64,000 nucleotides of DNA from Ignavibacteriales bacterium (GTDB lineage Bacteria; Bacteroidota; Ignavibacteria; Ignavibacteriales; Melioribacteraceae), in the NCBI GenBank assembly GCA_020061355.1, contig JAGUYK010000044.1, forward strand, positions 124,001 through 188,000. The letters are read 5' to 3'. The position numbers and the translations under genes are program-made. Each line of letters opens with the position of its first letter. The stretch's first letter is position 1. Below, piece after piece: positions 35,720 through 45,083 of the stretch. The notes below the pieces were generated by a model that saw only the letters and a program-made list of their open reading frames with translations, made no database searches and was not told the DNA's origin.

Positions 35720-37771
35720 TTACAATCTTGTTAATTCCCTCATCAATTCTTCGAATTGATTGAAGTAGAGTGATTGCTCGCCATCGCTCAATGCTTTTTC
35801 AGGTTCAGGATGAATTTCGATCATAATCCCGTGAGCACCTACAATCTTTGCAGCTTTTGCAAGTGGTGCAACTTTATCGCGCTGGCCTATTGCATGCGAA
35901 GGGTCAACAATTATTGGTAGATGTGTAAGTTCTTTAAGCACAGGTATAGCACTTATATCAAGTGTATTTCTTGTTGCAGTTTCAAAAGTTCGTATTCCGC
36001 GTTCACACAAAATAACCTGGCGGTTCCCCTGAGATAAGATATATTCGGCTGCATTTAGAAGTTCATCAATCGATGCCATAATTCCACGTTTAAGAAGAAC
36101 CGGACGCTGAGTTTTGCCCACTTCTTTTAGTAATGCAAAGTTTTGCATATTCCTTGCACCTATTTGTAATATGTCTACGGATTTCGCTACAAGTGTAACA
36201 GATTGTGTATCCAACACTTCAGTAACTACCGGCATTTCATAATACTTCCCGGCTGATGTCAGTTCATCAAGCGCTTCTATTCCAAGTCCCTGAAAACTAT
36301 AAGGTGAGGTTCGCGGTTTGAAACACCCGCCTCTTAATATGTGCGCACCATTCTCTTTTACTTCCTGGGCACATTCCATTATCATTTCCTGGGATTCGAC
36401 CGAACATGGACCGGCTATTACAACAAAATTATTCCCGCCGATTAAAACGTCCTTCACTTTTATAACAGTATCTTCTTGTTTGTATTCTCTACTGGCAAGT
36501 TTGTAACTCTTAGATTTTTTTATTTCTGCATGAGGTAGATCAAAAACCTTACTATCATGAATTTCTAAAAGAGTAGATTCTTCACTTGAAATTTTCTGCA
36601 ACTCAAGTTTCGTTCTTGCTAATTCCTGAGAAGGATAGCTTCCTAAAATTTTCATAAACCTTATGTATTGTCCGAGTTCGTCAATTAGTTTTTGAATAAT
36701 CTCATCCTGAATATTCCCTTCAAAATCCAAGTAGAACATTTCTTCCCATGCATTTCCAACAATAGGTCTAGATTCTAGTTTTGTGAGATTAACATGGTAT
36801 TTCCTGAATACATTTAAGGCTTCAACAAGAGAGCCAGGCATCTGCGAAGTAGCCATTATCAGCGAGGTCTTACATGGTATTCTATTATCAACAGGTTGAG
36901 GTTTTCTGGATGCAATTAAAAATCGTGTGTAGTTTTCTTTTTGATTGGCAATATCTCTTTTCAATATTTTCAATCCGAAAAGTTTTGCTGCTTCCTCACT
37001 TGCAATTGCAGTATATGACGGGTTATTCTCTTCTTTAACTTTTTGTACCGACATAGCAGTATCTACAAAATATTCAATTGAAATTGCAGGAAGTGTTTCC
37101 AAAAATTTACTGCACTGAGATGCCGCCTGATGGTGAGCATAAATCCTTTTAATCTTTTCATAAGGTGCGTTTTTAATCCCTACAAGACAGTGATTGACAT
37201 GATATTTCTCTTCGCCGATTATCGATAACGAGGTATGAAGCAACAGGTCATACACTTCATTAATTCCCCCGGAAGTCGTATTCTCTATCGGAAGGATTGC
37301 CAGTTCAGCTTCTCCATTTTCAACCGAGATAATAACTTCATCAAATCTTTTTTTGAATACAAATTCCAGTTTTATATTGGACTGGGAAAAATATTTTTTT
37401 GCTGCGAGATAACTATAAGCACCTTGAATTCCCTGAATAGCAACTTTTATACTTTTCTTTTTACCATCCCTTTCAGTACGGGATGTTTGAACAAATTTTT
37501 GTTGCAGTCGAACCGAATCTTCTATCACCTCATAATAAATTTTTGAAACATAAGTAGAATCCAATCCTTCTTTCTTACCGAAATTAATAAGCCTTCTCAA
37601 TAACTCTTCTTCCCTTTTTTGATCTCTAATAGGACTTTGAGTGGTCTCTTTGGTTAGAATGACTTCTTTACTAAGTCTTCTTCTTTCAGCAAGAAGTTTT
37701 ACCAGTTTTTCATCAACATCATTAATCTCTTTACGGAGTTTTTCAATGCCAGTTATTTTTTTCTTCGCCAT
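35720..37771 (-). CDS. Chorismate mutase / prephenate dehydratase / DAHP synthase fusion
   Basis: This 683-residue protein carries three aromatic amino acid enzymes. Residues 5-90 form an AroQ chorismate mutase ([20 protein letters not shown]). Residues 108-290 form a prephenate dehydratase ([26 protein letters not shown]), followed by a regulatory ACT domain at 300-375 ([18 protein letters not shown]; the phenylalanine-binding GALV and ESRP motifs). Residues 415-683 form a type I-beta DAHP synthase ([36 protein letters not shown]). One polypeptide would thus join the first step of the shikimate pathway with the phenylalanine branch, letting the ACT domain sense phenylalanine for both. All key motifs are present. 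Confidence 0.9.
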   Translation of the reverse strand: MAKKKITGIEKLRKEINDVDEKLVKLLAERRRLSKEVILTKETTQSPIRDQKREEELLRRLINFGKKEGLDSTYVSKIYYEVIEDSVRLQQKFVQTSRTERDGKKKSIKVAIQGIQGAYSYLAAKKYFSQSNIKLEFVFKKRFDEVIISVENGEAELAILPIENTTSGGINEVYDLLLHTSLSIIGEEKYHVNHCLVGIKNAPYEKIKRIYAHHQAASQCSKFLETLPAISIEYFVDTAMSVQKVKEENNPSYTAIASEEAAKLFGLKILKRDIANQKENYTRFLIASRKPQPVDNRIPCKTSLIMATSQMPGSLVEALNVFRKYHVNLTKLESRPIVGNAWEEMFYLDFEGNIQDEIIQKLIDELGQYIRFMKILGSYPSQELARTKLELQKISSEESTLLEIHDSKVFDLPHAEIKKSKSYKLASREYKQEDTVIKVKDVLIGGNNFVVIAGPCSVESQEMIMECAQEVKENGAHILRGGCFKPRTSPYSFQGLGIEALDELTSAGKYYEMPVVTEVLDTQSVTLVAKSVDILQIGARNMQNFALLKEVGKTQRPVLLKRGIMASIDELLNAAEYILSQGNRQVILCERGIRTFETATRNTLDISAIPVLKELTHLPIIVDPSHAIGQRDKVAPLAKAAKIVGAHGIMIEIHPEPEKALSDGEQSLYFNQFEELMRELTRL

Positions 37772-37858
37772 AGCTTTTCTTTAATATGAATTTGGGAAAT
37801 GAAAATAAAAAAATAATTTGTAAAATGATTAAAAATTAAGGTTCCTATTCGGTTTAAA

Positions 37859-37887
37859 TTGACAAACTTCTCCTAAAATTGTAAGTT
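37859..37887 (+). promoter_or_regulatory. Candidate promoter of the electron-transfer locus
   Basis: TTGACA at 37859-37864, a 17-base spacer and TAAGTT at 37882-37887 make a sigma-70-like promoter about 75 bases upstream of the first gene of the locus. The -10 is not a strong match. It sits in the 190-base divergent gap before the aromatic fusion gene. Confidence 0.4.
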
Positions 37888-37928
37888 AGAAATGGATAAT
37901 AAACTCCAATTAATTTAATCACCGTGGA

Positions 37929-37957
37929 CCGTTACCGGTTCAATTCATTAACGGAGG
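37929..37957 (+). promoter_or_regulatory. Hairpin overlapping a strong ribosome-binding site
   Basis: CCGTTA (37929-37934) pairs with TAACGG (37949-37954), which overlaps the AACGGAGG Shine-Dalgarno at 37950-37957, six bases before the ATG. If the stem forms, it would partly hide the ribosome-binding site of the first gene in the operon. The stem is short (6 bp), so this is only a candidate. Confidence 0.3.
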
Positions 37958-37962
37958 AATAA

Positions 37963-38880
37963 ATGGTAGATGAATCCCGAAGAAAGTTCCTTAAAACAAC
38001 TGCTTTAGTTGGTGCCGGGATTACAGGACTCTCCACAAAAACTGTAAAAGCCGGACCCAAAAACATTCTTGATGAGAACAGAATGGGTGTTTTGGTTGAT
38101 ACTACTGTTTGTATTGGATGTAGAAAATGTGAATGGGCTTGTAAAACTGCACACGATTTACCGACTCAACCGCTCGATACCTATGAGGACAGATCGGTAT
38201 TTGAAAAAATGCGACGACCCGATGATAAAGCTTTAACCGTAGTTAATGAATATGCTGCCAGGGAAACAGAACAATTCCCGTTAAATGTAAAAGTACAATG
38301 CATGCATTGCGATAGACCGGCATGTGTATCTGCCTGTATCGTAGGTGCAATTTCAAAGGAAGAAAACGGATCTGTTATTTGGGATACCGATAAATGTATA
38401 GGATGCCGTTACTGTATGGTTGCATGTCCGTTCCAGATACCTGCATTTGAATTTGAAAAAGCATGGCATCCGGAAATTCGTAAATGTGATTTTTGTTTTG
38501 AAAGAACCAAAGAAGGTAAGCTACCGGCTTGTGTTGAAATATGTCCGATGGAAGTACTTACTTATGGCACTAGAAAATCTTTGATTGAAAGAGCCCATCA
38601 GAAAATAAGTCTTTATCCTGATCGATATGTAAATCATGTATACGGACAGTATGAAGTCGGCGGAACGAGCTGGCTCTATTTAGCAAGCAGAGATTTTGCA
38701 GAACTTCAATTTCCGAAATTAGGAACCAATCCGGCTCCCGGCGTTAGTGAAGCAATCCAGCACGGAATATTTGCATACTTTGTGCCTCCAATTGCACTCT
38801 ATGCGCTACTCGGCGGAGTAATGTGGATTAATAAGAAAAAAGCCGAATCGAATAAAGATAAGGAGGTACATCATGAGTGA
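37963..38880 (+). CDS. Tat-exported four-cluster ferredoxin (HybA/NrfC/CbcU-like)
   Basis: This 305-residue iron-sulfur subunit has a twin-arginine signal (ESRRKFLKTTALVG). Four [4Fe-4S] cysteine groups follow: CIGCRKCEWACK, CMHCDRPACVSAC, CIGCRYCMVACP and CDFCFERTK...CVEICP. A C-terminal membrane anchor (GIFAYFVPPIALYALLGGVMW) is as in HybA. Such subunits pass electrons between a membrane NrfD/HybB quinone-reacting protein and periplasmic partners. The stop overlaps the NrfD-like start by 8 bases, and a 13-heme cytochrome follows. The three together resemble the Cbc4 (CbcSTU) and Hmc-type quinol:cytochrome complexes. Confidence 0.9.
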   Translation: MVDESRRKFLKTTALVGAGITGLSTKTVKAGPKNILDENRMGVLVDTTVCIGCRKCEWACKTAHDLPTQPLDTYEDRSVFEKMRRPDDKALTVVNEYAARETEQFPLNVKVQCMHCDRPACVSACIVGAISKEENGSVIWDTDKCIGCRYCMVACPFQIPAFEFEKAWHPEIRKCDFCFERTKEGKLPACVEICPMEVLTYGTRKSLIERAHQKISLYPDRYVNHVYGQYEVGGTSWLYLASRDFAELQFPKLGTNPAPGVSEAIQHGIFAYFVPPIALYALLGGVMWINKKKAESNKDKEVHHE

Positions 38881-40108
38881 AAACATGAAAGCCGTACCTC
38901 TGCCAAGAAGGTATTTCACACCAGCGGTTATTGTTATTGCTGCAATAGCCGTTGTTGGTTTACTATTTGTTTTGGCAAGATTAATATTCGGAATTGGCGC
39001 AGTTACAAATTTATCGAATGAATTTCCATGGGGAATCTGGATCGGTATTGATGTTGCCGCAGGTGTTGCACTTGCAGCCGGAGGTTTTACCACTGCAGCG
39101 CTTGGCCACATAATGCACAAAGAGGAATATCATTTAATAACACGCCCTGCTTTATTAACAGCTATGCTAGGCTATACTTTTGTTGCTGCTGGTGTTGGTA
39201 TAGATTTAGGGCGATATTATTACATATGGCATCCGATAATTATGTGGAATGGAAACTCTGCTCTATTTGAAGTCGGTATGTGTGTTATGATTTATCTTAC
39301 TGTGTTATATATTGAGTTCTTACCGATTGTTACCGAAAGGTTTATCGGCAGAGTAAATCTTCCGGGATTTCTGAAAAAGTTTAACAATTCGATTGATAAA
39401 CTTCTGCGAATTCTTGATAAAGGTCTCGATAAGACGATGTTCATCTTTATCATTGCCGGAGTTGTCCTCTCCTGTCTGCATCAATCATCATTGGGAACAT
39501 TGATGATTATTGCCGGCGAGAAAATGCATCCGTTGTGGCAAACACCGGTACTACCATTACTCTTTTTATTATCTGCAATGTCAGTCGGATTTCCGATGGT
39601 AATTTTCGAATCTTATTTAACTTCGAAATCATTCAACCTGAAACCCGAAACGCATATAATGTCGAACCTTGGAAGCATGGTCGCACCTTTGTTAGGAATT
39701 TATTTGTCATTCAAAATCGGTGATATGGTAATTAGGCAGACATTTGTTTACTTAACAGAATTCAACACAGCGAGTATAATGTTTGTAATAGAAATTGTTA
39801 TTGGCATAGTTGTACCATTGAGATTGTTCCTTTCTCCACAGATTCAAAAATCTCCTCTAGGATTATCAATAGCGGCATTCCTTGTAATCTTTGGCGTATT
39901 TCTGAATAGAGTGAATAGTTTTATTGTTGCCTATACTCCTCCGTATATATTTGAAAATTATTTCCCATCAATTGGCGAGATTTTTGTGACTGCCGGATTT
40001 ATCGCCCTGGAAATTTTATTGTTCAGAGCATTTGTAATGATATTTCCGATCGTTAGTGTACCCCAGCATTCCGGTACAAAAGCAAAATTCTCGATAAGGA
40101 GTGTGTAG
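38873..40108 (+). CDS. NrfD/HybB-like quinone-reactive membrane protein
   Basis: This 411-residue polytopic protein has about ten helices. NrfD family members bind quinone without heme and partner with a four-cluster ferredoxin. ATNLSNEFPWGIWIGIDVAAG near residue 45, HIMHKEEYHLITRPAL near 90 and LSCLHQSSLGTLM near 205 are family-like conserved regions with polar residues in membrane segments. It overlaps the ferredoxin gene by 8 bases and is followed after 2 bases by the 13-heme cytochrome, so the three are surely cotranscribed. The likely direction is quinol oxidation feeding periplasmic cytochromes. Confidence 0.9.
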   Translation: MSENMKAVPLPRRYFTPAVIVIAAIAVVGLLFVLARLIFGIGAVTNLSNEFPWGIWIGIDVAAGVALAAGGFTTAALGHIMHKEEYHLITRPALLTAMLGYTFVAAGVGIDLGRYYYIWHPIIMWNGNSALFEVGMCVMIYLTVLYIEFLPIVTERFIGRVNLPGFLKKFNNSIDKLLRILDKGLDKTMFIFIIAGVVLSCLHQSSLGTLMIIAGEKMHPLWQTPVLPLLFLLSAMSVGFPMVIFESYLTSKSFNLKPETHIMSNLGSMVAPLLGIYLSFKIGDMVIRQTFVYLTEFNTASIMFVIEIVIGIVVPLRLFLSPQIQKSPLGLSIAAFLVIFGVFLNRVNSFIVAYTPPYIFENYFPSIGEIFVTAGFIALEILLFRAFVMIFPIVSVPQHSGTKAKFSIRSV

Positions 40109-40110
40109 CT

Positions 40111-41232
40111 ATGAAAAAATTATTTTTGATTTTGTTGATTTCATTTCCATTTGTGATTAATGGTCAATCAAAGTTTAGCACTACACATTCTAATCAAAAC
40201 CTGACATGTTCAAGTTGTCATTCTTGTACAATTCCAACCAAGGAAAATCCTTGCATCAAACCTTGTCCACGCGAAAGCATGATAAGGGTTGATCAAAAGC
40301 CTGAAGAAGGACCAAGAATAATTGTAATTGATAAACTACGGGATACGGATATATATGCACCTGTAAAATTCTCACATTTAGCTCATGCCGAGATGTCTGA
40401 CATGACCGGCGGATGCAGAACGTGTCATCACTATAATCCTCCCGGCAATGTTATCGGTTGTTCTGACTGTCATGAAGTATCAAGAAATCGTACAGACATA
40501 AGCAAACCCGATCTAAAAGGTGCTTATCATCAGCAATGTATGACATGCCACAGATCCTGGAGCGGAAAAACCGATTGCATAGAATGTCATGCAGCCAAAG
40601 AGAAAGCAGATCTAAAACCTGTAAAAGCTAAAGATGAGAAGGCTAAAAGAATTCATCCGGAAATTAAGACACCGGACAAAATTACTTATAATACAAAAAC
40701 AGACAGGGGTAAATTAGTAACATTTTATCATAATGATCATACCGATTTATTCAGATTGGAATGTTCACAGTGTCATTCTAATGAAAGTTGTGCTAAGTGC
40801 CATTCGCAAATTAAAAAACCTGCTGACTTAAAAATAACTTTTGCAGAGCAGCATAAAAAATGTTCTAATTGCCATGAAACAAAAAACAATTGCAATACCT
40901 GTCATTCAAATAAGGAAACGGAACGTTTCAACCATAAGGTTTCTACCGGATTCGATCTATCAAAATTCCATTCTAAATTATCCTGTATTAGATGCCATAC
41001 TACCCCAGCCAAATTTACTGGTTTGAATAAAGATTGTGTTACCTGTCATGGTTCATGGTCATGGGATAATTTTAATCACAAAATAACCGGACTGGTTTTA
41101 GATGAATTGCATGGTGAACTTGATTGCGAAAGCTGCCATAAAGAGAAATCTTATGCCTCTCCATCTTGCGGTGACTGTCATGATGATAAAACTTACCCGA
41201 AAGAAAAACCGGGGAAATTAATAAAGAGATAG
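40111..41232 (+). CDS. Periplasmic cytochrome with 13 CXXCH motifs
   Basis: This 373-residue protein has a signal peptide (MKKLFLILLISFPFVINGQ) and 13 CXXCH heme c motifs, the first at CSSCH and the last at CGDCH. Many extra histidines (HLAHAEM, YHNDHTDL, FNHKVSTG) are suited as distal ligands, pointing to bis-histidine, low-potential hemes. An unusual CTIPTKENPCIKPC segment directly after heme 1 adds three cysteines not in a heme motif. The gene is tightly linked to the NrfD-like gene upstream, so it is the likely electron acceptor of that complex. The following kinase gene starts 1 base after the stop. Confidence 0.9.
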   Translation: MKKLFLILLISFPFVINGQSKFSTTHSNQNLTCSSCHSCTIPTKENPCIKPCPRESMIRVDQKPEEGPRIIVIDKLRDTDIYAPVKFSHLAHAEMSDMTGGCRTCHHYNPPGNVIGCSDCHEVSRNRTDISKPDLKGAYHQQCMTCHRSWSGKTDCIECHAAKEKADLKPVKAKDEKAKRIHPEIKTPDKITYNTKTDRGKLVTFYHNDHTDLFRLECSQCHSNESCAKCHSQIKKPADLKITFAEQHKKCSNCHETKNNCNTCHSNKETERFNHKVSTGFDLSKFHSKLSCIRCHTTPAKFTGLNKDCVTCHGSWSWDNFNHKITGLVLDELHGELDCESCHKEKSYASPSCGDCHDDKTYPKEKPGKLIKR

Positions 41233-41233
41233 T

Positions 41234-43117
41234 ATGAAAGGATTTACAGAAATAGGGATACTCAAAAGAATCGGTCTTAAACTGATTATTGCTGTCAGTT
41301 TTACTGCAGTAATAATTATTGGAGTCTATTCTTATTTTAATATTAAATCCCAGAACGATGTTTTACTTGGTGAAGTTGAAAGACATGCAAACCAGTTAAG
41401 TGAAACTGTTAAGAACAGCATGCGGTACAGCATGCTGTTAAACCAGAGAGAGCATATTCAGGAAACAATTAGTACTATCGGGATTGATCCAACCATTCGC
41501 GATGTAAGAATTCTTAATAAAGAAGGAGAGATTATTTATTCTACAAAGCAAACTGAAATAGGAAATATGCTCGATAAAAAAGCAGAAAGTTGCTATGCCT
41601 GTCACGCAGAAAATAAACCTCTTGAAAAACTTCCGATTAAGGATAGAACCAGAATATTTAAGTTGCATCCTGATTCAACAAGAATAATGGGAATTGTAAA
41701 CCCCATTTACAACGAGAAATCATGTTCCACTTCGGAATGCCATGCTCATCCGGAAGAGGCAACTGTACTTGGCGTTTTAGATGTAAGTATTTCACTTAAT
41801 TCTATAGACAACCAGTTAACACGCAATCAAATAAGAGTATTTTGGTTTGCGGTAATTTCAGTTATTGCTCTTGGTTTTATTATAGGATTCTTTGTAAAGA
41901 GATGGGTAGATACACCGGCAAAAGAACTAATAAAAGCTACTAACGAAGTTGCCCTCGGAAATCTTAATTATGTAATTAAAGATATCGGGAATGATGAATT
42001 AGGTTACCTGGCAAAATCATTCAATAATATGATTAAGAAACTTGATGAGACACGGCTTCAGCTTGTTCAGTCCGATAAAATGGCTTCATTAGGAAGACTT
42101 GCCGCCGGCGTTGCACATGAGATTAATAATCCTTTAACCGGTGTTCTAACATACAGCAGCTTTTTACTGAAACGAGCAAAAGACAATCCGCAGATGCAGG
42201 AAGATTTGAATGTTATTGTAAGAGAAACTATGAGAAGTAGGGAAATAGTAAAAGGACTTCTCGATTTCGCACGTCAGTCCACTCCTAAAAAAAGTCTGGT
42301 GGAGATTAATGAAATAATTAAGCGCGCAATTACAGTTGTCAACAACCAATTAAAATATGGTAAGATAAATCTTGTAACAGAATTAAATAATCAGCTTCCA
42401 AAAGTGACTGCAGATGCTAATCAGATACAGCAAGTTTTTCTGAATCTGCTGCTTAATGCAATCGATGCAATTGGAACTGAAGGCGGTTCATTAAATATAA
42501 AAACCAACCTTACTAATCTATCGCCAAAGGGAAACACTCAAATTAAATCTGCTGTCTGTACTAAAAATCATAATCTGATCTACAAAGAATTTAAGATTGG
42601 CGGAGTGCCTTCAATTCATCTGAAAATTAAGTCAAATGGAAATGAAGGATTCATAAATCTTGATCCAACGTATGGTAACAATCGTCATTTCTTCGGAATT
42701 AATTTAGCAAAGAACAGCACGATAAGTTTAAATTGCCCAACATGTGATATTTCATTAATCGATAAAAACGAAAAATGTCCCGAATGCGGCGGACCTGTTT
42801 ACAAAATTACAATTCCCAACCAGGGTTATTTAATGGGATGCGCTTCATTTAACGACAGATGGCAGCAATGGGAATTTATTGATAGAGGCGGTGATAGACA
42901 ATTTGTTGAAATAATTATCAAAGATTCCGGTTGTGGAATTCCACAAGAGAATATTTCTAAACTTTTTGAGCCGTTCTTTTCTACAAAAGGACAAAAAGGA
43001 ACCGGGCTAGGGTTGGCAATCGTGTGGGGAATAATTGATAACCACAACGGGTCAATTGACGTGAATAGCGAGTTGGGTAAAGGCACTGCATTTTCAATTA
43101 AATTACCATTGGCTTAG
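41234..43117 (+). CDS. Heme-sensing histidine kinase with zinc-ribbon insert in its ATPase domain
   Basis: This 627-residue membrane sensor has helix 1 at about 13-33, a periplasmic sensor at 35-197, helix 2 at 200-220, HAMP to about 272, HisKA with H295 (GVAHEINNP) and a HATPase domain. The periplasmic part has a c-type heme motif C120YACH and a second CX4CH group (C164STSECH), so it can hold one or two hemes. In the ATPase domain the N box (FLNLLLNAIDAI) and the G1 box (D564SGCGIP) are separated by about 125 extra residues with CPTC (501-504) and CPEC (515-518), a zinc ribbon. G2 (KGTGLGLAI) is intact. It probably reads periplasmic redox state and signals to the two regulators that follow without a gap. 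Confidence 0.9.
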   Translation: MKGFTEIGILKRIGLKLIIAVSFTAVIIIGVYSYFNIKSQNDVLLGEVERHANQLSETVKNSMRYSMLLNQREHIQETISTIGIDPTIRDVRILNKEGEIIYSTKQTEIGNMLDKKAESCYACHAENKPLEKLPIKDRTRIFKLHPDSTRIMGIVNPIYNEKSCSTSECHAHPEEATVLGVLDVSISLNSIDNQLTRNQIRVFWFAVISVIALGFIIGFFVKRWVDTPAKELIKATNEVALGNLNYVIKDIGNDELGYLAKSFNNMIKKLDETRLQLVQSDKMASLGRLAAGVAHEINNPLTGVLTYSSFLLKRAKDNPQMQEDLNVIVRETMRSREIVKGLLDFARQSTPKKSLVEINEIIKRAITVVNNQLKYGKINLVTELNNQLPKVTADANQIQQVFLNLLLNAIDAIGTEGGSLNIKTNLTNLSPKGNTQIKSAVCTKNHNLIYKEFKIGGVPSIHLKIKSNGNEGFINLDPTYGNNRHFFGINLAKNSTISLNCPTCDISLIDKNEKCPECGGPVYKITIPNQGYLMGCASFNDRWQQWEFIDRGGDRQFVEIIIKDSGCGIPQENISKLFEPFFSTKGQKGTGLGLAIVWGIIDNHNGSIDVNSELGKGTAFSIKLPLA

Positions 43118-43906
43118 ATGAAAGAAGAATTCGACATATTAATTGTAGATGACGAACAGGTTGTTATTGACTCTGTTAAGAGAATTTGCGGGATAAATAA
43201 CTATCGGGTGGACTTTGCTCTGGATGCAGAAAAAGCATTAGATAAAATCAGCATGCAGAGATACAGAATTATTATTTGCGATATAATGATGCCGGGCATG
43301 GACGGCTTTCAATTCCTAGATGAAATTCACAACAGAAACATTGATACACCGGTTATAATTACTTCAGGTTATTCAACAATTGAGAATGCTGTTAAGTCTC
43401 TTTATAGCGGTGCGCTTGATTTTATTCCCAAACCATTTACTTTCGATGAAATTATTAGTGTTATAAAAAGGTGCTTGAAGTACCGTGACCTTACAAATCC
43501 ATCTTCAAATAAGAGTAATACTATAATGCATGTTCCGTGTCCGGCTAAATATTTCCGGTTGGGATATTCATGCTGGGTAAATCCATTTCACGACGGATCT
43601 GTTTACATAGGGGCAACCGATATATTCATAAAAACTTTGGAGAATATAAAAAGTTTAGAATACCTGGAAAACGATACAACAATTAATCAGGCAGAACCGT
43701 TAATAAAAATTATTTCTGAAGATGGAACAGTAAATCAACTTTACTCTGCAATTAGCGGAAGAATTATTGAAAGTAATCATAAACTTTTAACTGACATAAC
43801 ATTATTAGAAAAAGATCCTTACTTCGCCGGGTGGTTTTATAGAATTATTCCGAATCAACTGGAATACGAAATGAGCATGTTAACACCCTGCAGCTCGGAT
43901 AGATAA
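43118..43906 (+). CDS. Response regulator with GcvH-like output domain
   Basis: This 262-residue protein has a receiver domain (1-120) with acidic pocket DDEQ, phosphorylation site D55 (ICDIMMPGMDG) and the conserved lysine in IPKPFTFDE. From about 135 it carries a domain with the layout of the glycine-cleavage H protein: CWVNPFHDGSVYIGATDIF, EPLIKI, LYSAISGRIIESN and DPYFAGWFYRI. The position of the lipoylated lysine (before the SG turn) holds no lysine here. There is no DNA-binding domain, so output is probably protein-protein. The ATG directly follows the kinase stop codon. Confidence 0.85.
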   Translation: MKEEFDILIVDDEQVVIDSVKRICGINNYRVDFALDAEKALDKISMQRYRIIICDIMMPGMDGFQFLDEIHNRNIDTPVIITSGYSTIENAVKSLYSGALDFIPKPFTFDEIISVIKRCLKYRDLTNPSSNKSNTIMHVPCPAKYFRLGYSCWVNPFHDGSVYIGATDIFIKTLENIKSLEYLENDTTINQAEPLIKIISEDGTVNQLYSAISGRIIESNHKLLTDITLLEKDPYFAGWFYRIIPNQLEYEMSMLTPCSSDR

Positions 43907-43934
43907 TAAAGAACTTTAAACAAGGAGATAAATT

Positions 43935-45083
43935 ATGCCTCTCTTCATATTAGCATTAGTGCTATTTATTGTGGCTGATGTTGTAATAAGATTTACAATC
44001 AAAAAAATGAACGAGAAAAAACTCCGCAAAGAACGCGAAGATATTCTTCAGGAAAGTATTCAACTCGACTTCAGCAAAGAAGCTGTTTCCCTAAAACGTG
44101 CAGATGTACCAAATCCAAAGGCAAGAATTCTATGTGTTGATGATGAAGACGTAATACTTGATAGCTTTAGAAAAATTCTTGTACTTGATGGCTATGCAAT
44201 TGATACTGTTAATTCCGGCGCTGAAGCACTTAACCTGATAAAATCTCTTCACTATGATTTTCTATTTACCGATCTTAAAATGCCCGAAATGGACGGAGTT
44301 GAAGTTACAAAGTTGGTTAAACATCTACGCCCCGATATAGATGTTATAATAATTACAGGATATGCAACAGTTGAAACTGCAGTTGATTGTATGAAATTAG
44401 GCGCGATGGATTATGTTCAGAAACCATTTACAGAAGATGAATTGCTGGGGTTCACTAAAAAATCTCTTATTAAACGTCAGGATCGGATTCAAAAACAACT
44501 CAAACCGCGGGTTCATATTGCACATCTGACTGAAAAGGAAAAATTGGGTGCGGGTGAGTTTGCTATACCGGGCGGAGTATTTATTTCCGAAGGGCATTGC
44601 TGGGCTTCGATTGGTCAGGATGGAACTGTAAAAGTAGGTATTGATGATTTTGCAAAAAAATTAATTGGTAAAATCACAGGTATCGATTTCCCAAATCTTG
44701 GTATGAACATTATTAAAGGACAGCCATTATTCACAATAAAACAAGGAAATAGATCCATTCAATTTCTTTCACCGGTTAGTGGACAGGTAAAAAACATTAA
44801 TCATGAGTTAGTAGAAGACCTGGAAGCAATGGATTTCACACCATATGAAAAAAATTGGATCTGTTCGATTGATTCTGATAAATTAGATACCGAACTAACT
44901 CAACTTAAAATTGGAAAGAATGCTGTTAATTTTTATCAGGAAGATATTGAAAAATATATTGATCGAATTAAAGAATTGATTAAAAGTGATGCCCCCGAAA
45001 GTTTTGAACTACAATGGGGACAAATAGAAAATCTGGAAGAAAAGAACTGGTATATAATTACAGGAGAATTTTTCAGAAAATAA
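43935..45083 (+). CDS. Membrane-anchored response regulator with GcvH-like output domain
   Basis: This 382-residue protein starts with one membrane helix (MPLFILALVLFIVADVVIRF) and a charged linker. A receiver domain follows at about 58-175 with phosphorylation site D113 (FTDLKMPEMDG). From about 185 a GcvH-like domain appears: HCWASIGQDGTVKVGIDDFA, GQPLFTI, LSPVSGQVKNIN and a late NWICSI. As in the upstream paralogue, no lysine occupies the lipoyl position. A membrane-tethered receiver without DNA-binding domain is unusual. Start ATG 43935 follows ACAAGGAGATAAATT, a very good ribosome-binding site. It shares an operon with the kinase. Confidence 0.85.
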   Translation: MPLFILALVLFIVADVVIRFTIKKMNEKKLRKEREDILQESIQLDFSKEAVSLKRADVPNPKARILCVDDEDVILDSFRKILVLDGYAIDTVNSGAEALNLIKSLHYDFLFTDLKMPEMDGVEVTKLVKHLRPDIDVIIITGYATVETAVDCMKLGAMDYVQKPFTEDELLGFTKKSLIKRQDRIQKQLKPRVHIAHLTEKEKLGAGEFAIPGGVFISEGHCWASIGQDGTVKVGIDDFAKKLIGKITGIDFPNLGMNIIKGQPLFTIKQGNRSIQFLSPVSGQVKNINHELVEDLEAMDFTPYEKNWICSIDSDKLDTELTQLKIGKNAVNFYQEDIEKYIDRIKELIKSDAPESFELQWGQIENLEEKNWYIITGEFFRK

